This document shows, one piece after another, positions 23,656 through 33,924 of a stretch of DNA of 64,000 nucleotides (its first letter is position 1; the number at the start of each line of letters is the position of its first letter). The stretch is taken from contig SGPM01000049.1 of the NCBI GenBank assembly GCA_004802725.1, positions 51,909-115,908 of the forward strand, given 5' to 3'. The translations under genes were made by a program, and so were the position numbers. The stretch comes from Antrodiella citrinella (lineage: Eukaryota > Basidiomycota > Agaricomycetes > Polyporales > Steccherinaceae). The notes under the pieces were generated by a model. That model had not been told where the DNA came from, ran no database searches, and saw only the letters and a list, made by a program, of their open reading frames with translations.

Positions 23656-25574
23656 TCAACGCCTCCTGGACAACGCCTCCTGGTTGATCTCCGCGACTTC
23701 CTGGGTAGTAGGGAAGCTAATGTCCCAGTATCCTGGTGGTGTCTGTGGCGCCTGCCACACATGTCGATGCCTCGATATCGTGTGCTTGTGGGCCTCGACG
23801 TTCTCGCGTGTCTCCTCGTTTGAGGCAATGGCGACAGTAGTGTCTGCGTCCATCATGCATTTGGCCTTGGGAGAGCGCCATAGAGGTCGTTGTAGTCGTT
23901 GCGGTTGGGGTTTTGCGGATTCGTAATACTGGCAAATGAGATCAATACGAAACAACATATGTGAGCATAGAGTGAGATGCTTACTTCGTGACAGCATTCG
24001 CAGTCCTCAGCGTGCAGATGCTTACGCTTATCTCTGCCTCGAACGACTTCATCGTACTTGACGGGGTTCGCCGTTGTAGCTACGGGCGCTGGTCTAGATA
24101 CATTGTCAGTCCACGAAACTACAGAAGAAAGTTCTGTCGAAATGAACTTACAAGGCAGCAGCCGCGGCCTTGCCATACCGACCTCGACCTTTGAACTGAG
24201 CATACTGCTCTGCCAAACGCGTCGTGTCCGCAGCCTTCGAAGAGCCGGGCAGTCTCGACTGCAGTAGCATACCCATAGGTGTAGCCTTCGCCGCTTTAGG
24301 CGGACTCGCTACTTGAAGGGGCTCTGGTTCCGAGGACGCGAGAGGACGCAGGGGACTGACAGGTGTCTCGGTGAACAGATCAGCTTCCATGCGCCGCCGT
24401 TTGCGTCCGCTAGCGAGTGAATGAGTTCAAAAGGTTTGTATCATGATATACAACGCGACTCACCTCGACCCGCCAGAGTTCATGCAGCTCGGACTCAAAG
24501 GTACCCTGGCTTTGCCCTTATTCCGCGTCGGAGTCAGAGGCATCTTGGGTAGCGGCTCGCCATCCATATCCTCACCCTCGTCAGTTGACATAGGATCATG
24601 ATTCGGTTGAGAGAACGGGTTCTCGTCATTCTGGTCTTGTATGCGGGTCTTGGTGGCCCGACGGGAGATCAAGTTCGCGATGGGAGATGCTGGCGTGACC
24701 AGTCCGAGGAGCGGGTCGACGTTCGCGCCTGAGCCTAGCGCGTGTATCAGCAACTGCACGCATACATTCGCGTAAAGCGCGAATACTAACCTATCTTCCT
24801 GGGAGACGTCTGACTTCCACGTCGCGTCGCGCTAGACTTCGACGGAGACGACATGATCGCATTGATACTCCTCCGCCTGGCACGCGAAGGACTGCCGGGA
24901 GCCTTCGCATTCCCGAGTTCTTTACGCCCATGAGTGACGTAGTACCATTTCTTGAATCTCTTCCAGCCCGTGGCTTCTGAATAGTACCTCTCCCTGAGAG
25001 CGTTCTTCTCTGAGAGGAGCTGTGCGTATTGTTCTTGTAGTCTTGTGAGCTCCTCGGAGTCGGTTTCCTGTTGTCTAGATGGCCGTTCAATCTACGGCCA
25101 CAGCGCGACGTGCTAACGGACGTACCCGGAAACCTCAGAATCCACCGCCGACGCCGCTGCTGCATCAGCCTTCGCCTGTATAAGCAGCTCCCTCAGCCTC
25201 TCATTGTCCGCGCGCAGCGTAATGAGATCAGCCTCGAGCTGGATATTGGCGTCCTTCTCATCGTTCAGAGCCTTCCGAGTATTCTCCACCACTCGCTCCG
25301 CGATGTCGGCGCGTCGGGTTTGTTTCTCTAGTGCGTGTTGGAGTGCGTCGGGGTCGAGTGAGATGTCTATATATATCGTATCGCGTGCCGTTCAACGTTG
25401 TACATGGTGAACGAAGCTGATCGACGACGACGTACCTTTAGCCTTCTGGAGAGACATGTACTCCGTTATTGAAACTGCTAAGTCGTCAGGGTATGGATGC
25501 GAAGGTATAGGCCACGAAGCGACATGTACATCGAGGCGGGGAGGAGCAAAGTCGGAGCGGCGCGTCGATCCCAC
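23656..25574 (-). CDS. SAE2: Sae2/CtIP/Ctp1 homologue, DNA-end resection factor
   Basis: Cofactor of the Mre11-Rad50-Nbs1 nuclease that starts resection of DNA double-strand breaks. About seven exons join in frame from ATG at 25574. The N-terminal third is a heptad-type coiled coil (residues ~50-160), matching the family's tetramer region. The middle is Ser/Pro-rich. The C-terminal Sae2 domain shows YDEVVRGRDKRKHL, the CxxC pair DCECCHEYY, then SRHRHVWQAP and TPPGYWDISFPTTQE. These are the CxxC and RHR motifs of the family. The TP in QTPP aligns with the Cdk site that activates CtIP (Thr847 in human). The last codons contain a short duplicated GAGGCGTTGTCCAGGAGGCG-like stretch before TGA at 23656-23658. 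The gene is divergent from the Rho GTPase gene. Confidence 0.9.
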
Positions 25575-25878
25575 GGATTGACGCGTCTGTCATGTGACCG
25601 TGCCTCGATATTGCAATTTCCATTTGTCTTGTTACGGTCATTCAAGTTGAACGTTGAATCTCAATCTCCTTCTTCTGCTTTACATACCCGTACCCTTTCG
25701 CTGATTGTCGTTCACGTCGCCCTGTGATTTGCTTTCGAGGACGCGTCTTGTCTTCATGCCCGCAGCCTGAACAACTGATTGAACCGTTGATATCCCGTAA
25801 GTATTACCCAACACCCAATCCTCGTGAACTCACGCATTCAACTTCGTGCAGGATATCACATTCGTTCGCATATACCAC

Positions 25879-26681
25879 ATGGACCCCTCATACGCCTCCG
25901 GCTCGTCGTCGTCACAAGGTCGGAGACCTGACCTGAAGAAGAAGTTGGTCGTCGTTGGAGACGGTGCGCTACTGCATCATGTCATACACCCACTTCCAGA
26001 TACTGACCCCCCTTGTTTGTGAATCAGGTGGATGCGGCAAGACGTGTCTGCTTATCGTATACGCAGAGAACCGCTTCCCAGAGGTACGTCCACGCCCGTT
26101 TCCTGCATTCACGCTAACGATGCCCCACAGGCATATATACCCACCGTGTTCGAGAACTACGTGACGCAAGTGACGTTCGAGGGCAAACTCGTCGAGCTCG
26201 CGTTGTGGGATACGGCAGGACAGGAAGAGTACGACCGACTACGACCGCTGAGCTACCCCGAGAGCGATGTCATCCTGATCGTGTTCTCGGTGGACTTCCC
26301 CGCGAGTCTCGCGAACGTCCAAGACAAGGTACGTGTCTGGTAACCCTGATCTGCGTAGAACTGAAGACGCTTATGATGCATGGTATACAGTGGTTCCCAG
26401 AGGTCGCACACTTTTGCGAAGGCACGCCACTGGTGCTTGTAGCCACCAAGACGGACCTGCGGCGGGACGACCAGACGCAGCGCATGCTGAACGCGCAGGG
26501 CATGCGGCCCGTCACGTCCGAGCAAGGGCAGGCCGTCGCGCGCGAGATCGGGGCAAAGTACACGGAGTGCTCGGCGAAGACGGGCGTCGGCGTGCACGAT
26601 GTGTTCAATCTGGCGATGCGGGAGAGTATGAAGGGGAAGTGGGGAAAGATTGTGAAGCAACGGAGGTGTATCATCACATAG
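25879..26681 (+). CDS. Rho-family small GTPase with CaaX box
   Basis: Membrane-bound GTP switch controlling polarity and wall synthesis. Four exons join cleanly (introns about 25963-26027, 26083-26129, 26329-26390). It has all G boxes: GDGGCGKT (G1), YIPTVFENY with the switch-I Thr (G2), [17 protein letters not shown] (G3), TKTD (G4) and ECSAK (G5), and the Rho insert after TKTDLRR. The C terminus is basic, KQRRCIIT, a CaaX box whose final Thr predicts farnesyl rather than geranylgeranyl. The call between Rho1-, Rho2- and Rho4-type is uncertain: the [11 protein letters not shown] block is closest to Rho4-like, while switch regions look like Rho1. A 5'-UTR intron is likely at about 25798-25852. 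The start was chosen as the first ATG in frame with G1. Confidence 0.93.
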
Positions 26682-26790
26682 CTCCCCGCTTCTTCACTGC
26701 TCTCCGTACCTTGCTTTTCAGTTTGACGTTCACCCTCTGACATATCTGAGTCCCTGCTGCATCATTATTTGTATTTTTCCTCACTTCAGT

Positions 26791-27465
26791 TTAGCTGCTT
26801 TTCGATGAACGCGTTTTGGCATACAGCTTTTGTGTCGTAGTAAAGAACACGGACAGTAAATAAACGAAGGTCGCCGTTACCACGGCTGCGGTGCCCAGCT
26901 CGACCTGGTTTAGGTGGGAGGGTGTGCCTAGAGGGGTTTGGAGGTAGAGTGAGGGTGAGGATGCGGTGGTGAGGGGGGAAAGTGTGGTGTTGAATATCGG
27001 GCCAGTGGTGGGCTTTGAATCTATGGCACGAGAATCGTGAATACAGCAGGAGAGGACGGTGACATGCAGCTCACCGTCGCGTACACACGACCAAATCCCA
27101 AAAGGCTGTGGCAAAGCCACACGGCCATGATTCTGGTCCAACGGTACACCGTACCGCGCATGCACAGGCACGCTAACATCCTCACCGTCATCCACAGCGA
27201 CCTGAAGCTGTACCCAATTCCGCGTACTCTCTGTCCCCACCGGAACCTCCAAATTCACAGTATCGTTAAGCCAGAACGGGTGCCCGAGCTGGTCCTCGAG
27301 CTCGTACGGATCGACATAGAGCTCCGGCGGGAAGAGGTACCGGAGGAAGAGCGTGCACCCTTCTTGTGGTGGGGGCCGACGGGTGTTCAGTTTGAGATGG
27401 AAGGCTGACCCGCCGTCGAGGGAAGATGAGAGCTCGACGGTTGGGGTGAGCACCGCAGACTTCAT
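26791..27465 (-). CDS. PBN1: PIG-X/Pbn1 family protein, stabilising subunit of GPI mannosyltransferase I
   Basis: ER membrane partner of PIG-M/Gpi14, needed to add the first mannose to GPI anchors. The 224-residue reading frame has the PIG-X signature: a Cys followed by LFLRYLFPPELYVDPYELED (family core LPPELFVDPYEL), then NLEVPV, RYGVPL and a late segment with paired Cys. A single membrane span lies near the C terminus (GTAAVVTATFVYLLSVFF) with a short basic cytosolic tail, as expected for a type I protein. A GTGAGC...ATAG segment inside (about 27010-27063) is a multiple of three and could be a real intron. If so, the Cys-Cys region is removed. It is tail-to-tail with the Rho gene and 133 bp head-to-head with YJU2. 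Confidence 0.82.
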   Translation of the reverse strand: MKSAVLTPTVELSSSLDGGSAFHLKLNTRRPPPQEGCTLFLRYLFPPELYVDPYELEDQLGHPFWLNDTVNLEVPVGTESTRNWVQLQVAVDDGEDVSVPVHARYGVPLDQNHGRVALPQPFGIWSCVRDGELHVTVLSCCIHDSRAIDSKPTTGPIFNTTLSPLTTASSPSLYLQTPLGTPSHLNQVELGTAAVVTATFVYLLSVFFTTTQKLYAKTRSSKSS

Positions 27466-27598
27466 GGTGGTTGTGGACAGTGACCGGATTAGTCATGACC
27501 ACTTTGAAGCTCGGTTGGCGCTCACTACCTTGACCTTGACCTCTGCTTGACCTCGACCATCTCCTTCTCTTCCTCGACTCTCGTCAGCTTTAGCCACC
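27466..27598. promoter_or_regulatory. 133-bp bidirectional promoter between PBN1 and YJU2
   Basis: The two ATGs are only 133 bp apart and point away from each other, so both leaders and core promoters share this sequence. The half next to YJU2 is strongly C/T-rich on the plus strand, as is usual just upstream of fungal starts. No TATA is seen. Confidence 0.55.
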
Positions 27599-28552
27599 AT
27601 GTCTGAACGTAAAGGTGTGTATCGCAGTCGCTGTCCATATAATTGGAGCTGACTTGCAGCGATGCAGTATTGAACAAGTACTTTCCCCCGGATTTCGATC
27701 CGTCCCTCATCCCTCGCCGGAGGCAACCCAAGAACTCGCAGCAGGTTGTGCGTTTGATGGCACCCTTCTCAATGTGAGTTGGTCAGTTACATGAAAGCGA
27801 GTGTGCGCTGACAGAGTGTCAGGCGATGTAATACGTGCGGTGAATACATCTACAAGGGCAAGAAGTTCAATGCGCGGAAAGAGACTGTGGAGGGAGAGGA
27901 CTACTATGGTATCAAGATCTTCAGGTTCTACATCAAATGGTACGCCATGAAATTTGCTCCGTCGTTCGTTCTGACCGAAGCCTGCAGTACACTATGCTCT
28001 GCGGAGATTACGTTCAAGACGGACCCCAAGAACACGGATTACTCTGCCGAGCACGGAGCGTCGCGAAACTTCGAGCCGTGGCGAGACGAGCAGGCAGTGG
28101 AGGAGGAGGACCGGCTGGCGAAGATGGAGGAGGAGGAGAACAACCCGATGAAGGTGCTGGAGAACCGGACGACGGACTCGAAGCGGGAGATGGATATACT
28201 GGACGCGCTGCAGGACATCCGTGCGCGCAATGCGCGGAACGAGCGGGTGGGGCAGTCTGTGGACTTGATGGAGCGAATAGCTGTGGAGGAGATTGAGACG
28301 GAGGAGGACCTGGAGAAGAGGCGCGCGGAGGAGGAGGACGAGAAGCTTGTGCGGGAGGTGTTCACCAAGGTGGTCGCCGGGTCGCCGGGTGGGTCGCCGA
28401 CGACGGTGAAGCGGAAGGCGGAGGGGCAGGAGCCGGAGCTGACGAGTCTGCTGCCGGATGCGACGCGGGAGCTGATTGTGAGCAAGTCGGCGAGTGTGCC
28501 GGCGGTGAAGAAGCGAAAGACCGCATTGGGCATCAAGATGAAGAAGAAGTAG
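27599..28552 (+). CDS. YJU2: Yju2/CCDC94 (CWC16 family) splicing factor
   Basis: Spliceosome protein acting at the first catalytic step with Prp2/Cwc25. Four exons: MSERK then [13 protein letters not shown], typical of the family N terminus, then RRRQPKNSQ and [20 protein letters not shown], the GKKFNARKE motif, and [17 protein letters not shown]. Two CxxC pairs (CNTC and CTLC) form the zinc site. The C-terminal half is charged coiled coil ([15 protein letters not shown]) with a basic tail ending KMKKK. Introns lie at about 27615-27667, 27773-27822 and 27939-27988. The reading frame that begins at 27887 is only the 3' part; the join at TG/T restores the Cys of KCTLC. Confidence 0.93.
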
Positions 28553-28589
28553 CGTACTGCCTATAGCGTACTTTTATTCCGCAACGACC

Positions 28590-30975
28590 ATGTCTCTCCT
28601 CCACTACTTGACCGCCCTCGTCTCCACCGCATGGCGCGTCGCTGTCCTCGTATTTCTGAGAATTGTATGTCTCGACCCTACCAACCAGCGTGTCACTCAT
28701 CGTTGCCACAGCTTCCGTCCACCTATTGCAAGAAAATTCTGCCTCCACTGTGGCTGCTGTACGTCGCTGCATGGTACTTGACTCCTGTACCTCCTCGCAA
28801 TGGCAAACGCACGGTGCCACTCGTGCGTGCTCCTCTCCTCCATACGAATGCCTTCGTCGTACAGCTCTCCGCCCCCCTCACAACCCTCGCCCTCTCCTTG
28901 CCCTCACCCAGCTTCGCCCTCCGCACAGCCAACTTTGCAATCAATCTCCTTCTCCTTCTCGGCGCCGCAGAGTTCACCTTCTTCCCCTTCTACGACGCCG
29001 CCACCTCTGTCACCTTCACCCGACTCGGTGCCATATACCCCGACGCCGTCAACATCGTCGTACGCTACCCCATTCCCCTGCACAACACGACCCAAAATGA
29101 AATACTAGTCAGCTGGCGGCAGGCCTCGCCTACCTTTGAGGGGCAATGGCAGGACGGCCCAACCCTCCATCTTACCTCGCAGAGTGATTGGGTGGATACA
29201 GCACGCTTGGGCGGACTCTGGCCCAGCACCACATACGAATGTACGTCCACTTCCACGTTCATACTTCACGAGCTCAACCCCAGTCAACAGACAGACTGCA
29301 AAACGGCTCACATGTGCTCCCGTATCCCGCAGAGCCTATCCGCTTCAAGACTTTCCCAGACCCTCGCCTAACTACTGGCTCGCATTTCCGTTTCCTCGTC
29401 TCGTCCTGTACCGCTCCCAACTTCCCCTATTTGCCCTTCCAGGGCAGGCGCATCAAAGGTTTCGACCTCTTGGCCGAGTACCTCTGGTCGACGTCACCAG
29501 TCGTCGTGCCATCCGCGCCTTCCCCGACTACTGTACTCGTGGACAGCCCAGCGGCAGAAGAGATTTCCACCGTCACGGATGTCGCTGCTCCAAAGACTAC
29601 GTTGTCCGCACAAGTCATTCCAGCGGTGGCGAAACTCACTCCTCCGGCCGAGTTTATGCTGTTCTTGGGCGACTTCATTTATGCTGATGTTCCGCTGTAC
29701 TTTGGTGACGACCAGGGCATGTACCGCCAGTTCTACCGTCGCAATTATCAAAGCCCAAGCTTCAGAAAGGTTTACGAACGTCTCCGTACGTAGTCTGAAA
29801 GTATTCCCGTACATATTCTTACGACCATCCCGTAGCTATTTTCTACACGTACGACGATCATGACGTGAGTAACTTTCCCCATCATATCTCACATGAATGC
29901 TCACGCGTCCTCACGCAGATCAAGAACAACTACGTCGGGCTCGCCAACGACTCACTCCCACCCTTCCAAAACGCCTCCAACGCCTACCGTCTGTACAATG
30001 CCGATGCCAACTACGCGTCCGCGCACGCCGACGCTCATTACTACGACTTCCGGTACGGAGACGTCGCGTTCTTCGTCATGGACACGCGTCGGTATCGCTC
30101 AGAACCATCTGAGGACCCATCTGTGCGTACGATGCTCGGCGACAAACAGCTGGCGGCGCTGTACGACTGGCTCGGCAAGGTACGTCCCCTTCTCGTCTAG
30201 TCCTGTGGTGTCTCACATGCCTTGACAGGTAAACGGCACGACGACGTTTAAATTCATCGTCTCCTCCGTCCCGTTCACCTCCCTCTGGCAAATGGACGCC
30301 CAAGTCGACTCGTGGGCGGCGTACGCGCACGAAAAAGCCGCCCTCCTCTCCGTCCTGCACACCGTGCCCAACGTCGTCGTCCTGTCTGGCGACAGACACG
30401 AGTTCGCCGCCATCGAGTTTAACGGCGAGACCGAGAGAGAGCACAGGGTGCTGGAGGTGTCGACGAGCCCGATGAGCATGTTCTGGATCCCGCTGGTGCG
30501 GACGCTGCGGATGCGGAGCGAGGAGAGCGTGGTGCGGAGGATGAACATGACGACCGTGGGTGTTGATGGGGAGGTCATCAGCGTGGAGGAGGTCGCGGAG
30601 GAGGTGCCGAAGGAGAGGGTGGTGAAGTACATCCCGGAGGGGAACTACAAATTGTACGCGTTCACGTTGCGCGACTCGGGGGCTGCGTTTGTGAGGCTGA
30701 TGTGTTTTTGCTTGTAGCTCGTCGTTGGAAGTCGACACCAGGGATCTGCAGCGCCCGGTCGTGCATCTCGAGGTCGTGATCCACGGTCAAGTGGCATACA
30801 AGTACGTCTCACCCACTCCCGTCCAGAGTCAGAGCTGATTGTGAGCGTTCACAGACATACGATCCACGGCGAACCTGTCCAACTCCAGACATCGACCGCG
30901 CTGGGGACGTTCGTCCCGCAGACGTTCAAAGACGTGCTCGATAAACTGGGCCTGTCGTCTGGTCGGTGGTTCTGA
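28590..30975 (+). CDS. PhoD-like metallophosphatase with N-terminal membrane segments
   Basis: Predicted PhoD/alkaline phosphatase D-type phosphoesterase, membrane-anchored. Exon 1 encodes a hydrophobic segment (VAVLVFLRI). Exon 2 adds two more (WLLYVAAWYL and NLLLLLGAAEF) before the catalytic part. Metal-site motifs appear in order: FLGDFIYAD, FYTYDDHDIKNNY, FFVMDTRRYR and LSGDRHEF. About eight exons. The frame seems to stop at 30717, but a GTACGC donor (about 30655) and TGTAG acceptor (30717) restore it to FSSLEVDTRDLQ. A last intron then joins VAYK to HTIHGEPVQL, ending SSGRWF with TGA at 30973-30975. The substrate is unknown; fungal members are usually annotated only by domain. It lies head-to-tail behind YJU2, with 37 bp between stop and start. 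Confidence 0.85.
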
Positions 30976-31262
30976 ACATTGAAAAAATGTATATTTTTGC
31001 ATATGTAGCGTCTGATCCTCACTTCCTTTGTATCGTGCTCTCTGAAATGTCTTCTTGTTTCTCTTTGCCCATGATGTCTCGATTTGCATTTTATAGAATT
31101 TACGCACTGACGACGCTGTCCATTACGCACTGAAATTTTTTTGACGAACGATTTTTGGATCTGCAATGTACAATGAAGTTTACGAAATACCGTACCACAA
31201 ACCACGACTCAAGCCTGGACAAAGCACGAACGCAAACGAAACCCGCGCACCACGCCCACGCC

Positions 31263-33079
31263 TCACTTCCCATCGACCTGCAGCCACATACTCCACCGCC
31301 TCCTCTCCTCCTCCGTCCCCTCAAACACCCAGTTCACCTGCCTCATTTCTGAGAAGCCCTCGCTCAGCGCGGGGGGCTCGTAGGTCTGCTGGTAGTTGCT
31401 GAACGCGGCGTACGGGAGGACGTCGCGTTTGGGCTACACACGGGTCAATGGCATCAGCCCATACAACGAGGAAAGAAGGGAGGACCAAGACTGACCTCAC
31501 GAAGAAGGACGCTCGGAGGCGCGTTGTACGCGCGGTAGAGGTTGTTATGCCACGCGAGGTCGAACGAGCCCTTGAAGTGGATGCACCGAACGGGCACGTC
31601 GTGCCGTTTCGCGAGCTCGACGTAGTACGAGCGCGTCTGCTTGTCGCGGTTCGTGTTGTCTACAATCCCCCCCGCTTATGATCAGCGTCATCCCCCCACG
31701 CAACACGACGAGGAGAGAGGAGAGGAAAGAAAGGGGATACGCACCGACGACACAACTCACACCATCTTGCAGACACTCCTGCACAACCTTGATGCACTTG
31801 TTCCGATTGCCCAGCGTGTCCTGGTTCACGTGCACGTACCCCGACGGCTCGAAGTGTTTTCGGTAGAACGAGCTCTTGCCGAGAGACGGGAACCCCACGA
31901 ACAGGACGATTTCTTGTTTCTTGGGGCTTGATGTCTGGATCAGAGGGGTTGAAGGGACGATCGCGGGGACTGGTAGTGCGTCGTGAGTCAAGGGTGAGTC
32001 GGACTCAGGATCAGAACTTACGGTTCTGAGGGAGCGAGGAGACGTGGAAGCCTTTCAGCTCGTACTTCGCAGCGGGCAGCTTCAGGAAGTATTCCTGCGA
32101 ACGTGACATCAATGACGAGTGCGAGACATGCTCTCGAAGCGCTCACCTCTGGAGTCAAGAACGGTATGTCGACGTTGAGAGCCCATTTCCGATCTGTTCC
32201 TGCGTGGTCTGATTTACGTCCCGCCGCGTCGCCGATGAAGAATGACTGCTTCTTGTCTGCAAAAGGACTCAGAAGAAACTAGTGTAGACATCTGGTATTT
32301 GGCGTACCTATATGTACGTTGTCCTTCCCGAACTCAGCCTCGAGCTCATACCACATCCCGGGTATGGGTTTGCGATACTTGTCTTTGGCGGTGGCAGCAT
32401 ATATGTGGAAAGGGACTTCAGGCAGCTAAAGAGGTTTCTCAGCACATTGAACCAGTGAAGCCAGACTGGTGTCGACTTACAGCTGCCGCGAACACTGGTA
32501 TTTTCAGCTTCCAATCCGCGATGGCGGTCTTGCCTCGAAGAGCCTGGTTGGTGATGATGACAACAGTGTACCCATGATCATGAACTTCCTTCAACTTAGC
32601 AGACACAACGGGCCTCCACCATTTGAACGCAGGGGCGGAGCTTGAAGAGCCTCTCATAGCCTTCTTCCCCGTCCCGAAGCTTGACTCGATGAGGCACCCG
32701 TCCAAGTCAAAGCACGCGACTTTGCTGGAAGCTTGTGGAGTCAAGTTTGTACCGTGCAGACACGTCTTATCTGGACCTAACGAGGGAAGCCAGCGAAAGT
32801 TTGAAGCGGTTTGTGCAGCCATCCCTGGTTTGGCGAAGATGGGAAACACTAGTAGAGTGAGATGTCATTTGGTCAAGCCGACCAACGAGAGTGACAGCGA
32901 CAAAGCTGACCCTTTGTGATCTTTTTCGATGGAGCGGTCGCAGATGGAGCGTCCTGCGCTGGTCGTTTTCGCGATTGGGAACCACTGGCACCTACAGCGG
33001 CGAGTACAGAATGAATTTCAATCCTGACTGCGGCGCCCTAAGCTGACCTACCTCGATTTGGCTCTAGTTGAGAAGCCAT
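31263..33079 (-). CDS. PNK1: Polynucleotide 5'-kinase 3'-phosphatase (PNKP/Pnk1)
   Basis: Repairs DNA ends by removing 3'-phosphate and adding 5'-phosphate. About eight exons from MASQLEPNRG. The phosphatase domain has ACFDLDGCLI (HAD motif I), the core VVIITNQAL, KPIPGMWYELE and the motif FFIGDAAGR. The kinase domain follows with the Walker A loop GFPSLGKSSFYRKHF and VHVNQDTL, then DNTNRDKQTRSYY and the C-terminal EPPALSEGFSEM..NWVFEG, which is highly typical. There is no N-terminal FHA domain, as in S. pombe Pnk1. HAD motif I reads DLDGC where DxDGT is normal. One intron (near 32920) starts GTCAGC. TGA at 31263-31265. It is tail-to-tail with the PhoD gene. Confidence 0.92.
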
Positions 33080-33191
33080 TGCGAATCCACGTGTAGATGC
33101 CTGATACCGGATGGATAGGATACGCCTGAAGGGTGTTGACAGCGGTACGTATACCACCGTTGTGGCCAGTCTCCGACGCTGAAGCTTGGGC

Positions 33192-33692
33192 CTAGACCAA
33201 GCTAATCTGCTCAATAGACGCGTTTTCTGCCAGGTGAACCTTCTGCGCGTGATTGAGAACCCAACGCGAACGATAAGAAGAGGTTCTTACCGGATGAATG
33301 GTCAAGCAAGTAAGTTGGTACTGACCGTTTGGGACAGAACGGTAAAGACGTGTAGACGCCCAGTAAGTTGACTGGTGACAGCGCGGATCACGCGAATCAT
33401 TGGACTCACACTTCGCACTCTCTTTCTTGGCAGTCATAAACGCTTCGGGCACGGAGAACATGTGAATACTCCTCATAAAATCCCAACGTCCTTGTTCGAC
33501 GGGCTTGGAATGGGCGGGAGCATCAACTGGTGGCTGCGATGTTCGCATGCAGGCACAATCACCGTAAACCCCCTCCCCGAGCTCCCTCCGAAGACGGATG
33601 AGCTTTGAGCTGCTTTGAGACCGTCGAGACGGCTCCCAAGCCTTCCATCGCGAGATAATCTGTCGCAATATGACGTATGCTGTGAAAATCAT
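33192..33692 (-). CDS. Unrecognised ORF, possible small protein of uncertain splicing
   Basis: An ATG-started frame of 166 codons. I do not recognise it. The first ~95 residues look protein-like (WDFMRSIHMFSVPEAFMTAKKES), with charged and hydrophobic residues mixed. After a GTGAGT at about 33410 the sequence looks less conserved, so the real gene may splice there and change frame. It lies 113 bp upstream of PNK1 and head-to-head with the glycosyltransferase gene, which gives it its own plausible promoter. It may equally be chance. Confidence 0.28.
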   Translation of the reverse strand: MIFTAYVILRQIISRWKAWEPSRRSQSSSKLIRLRRELGEGVYGDCACMRTSQPPVDAPAHSKPVEQGRWDFMRSIHMFSVPEAFMTAKKESAKCESNDSRDPRCHQSTYWASTRLYRSVPNGQYQLTCLTIHPVRTSSYRSRWVLNHAQKVHLAENASIEQISLV

Positions 33693-33924
33693 ACGTGTTA
33701 GCCGAACACAATGTAGGGTCGAATCTGCCGATCACAAGGTGGACAAGTTTACAAACAGGCCACCAGAAGCCCTCGGGTGGTTTTGATGTACTCTTATCCT
33801 TTCGTTCCTCTCTCTTCATCTCTTTCGTGTCTCTCCTCACACTCTCTTGCTTGACATTCCTTATCATCCCCAGTGCAGCCTACGCAATATACCGAATATC
33901 CAGTTCGATACTGAGCGGCCGTCT

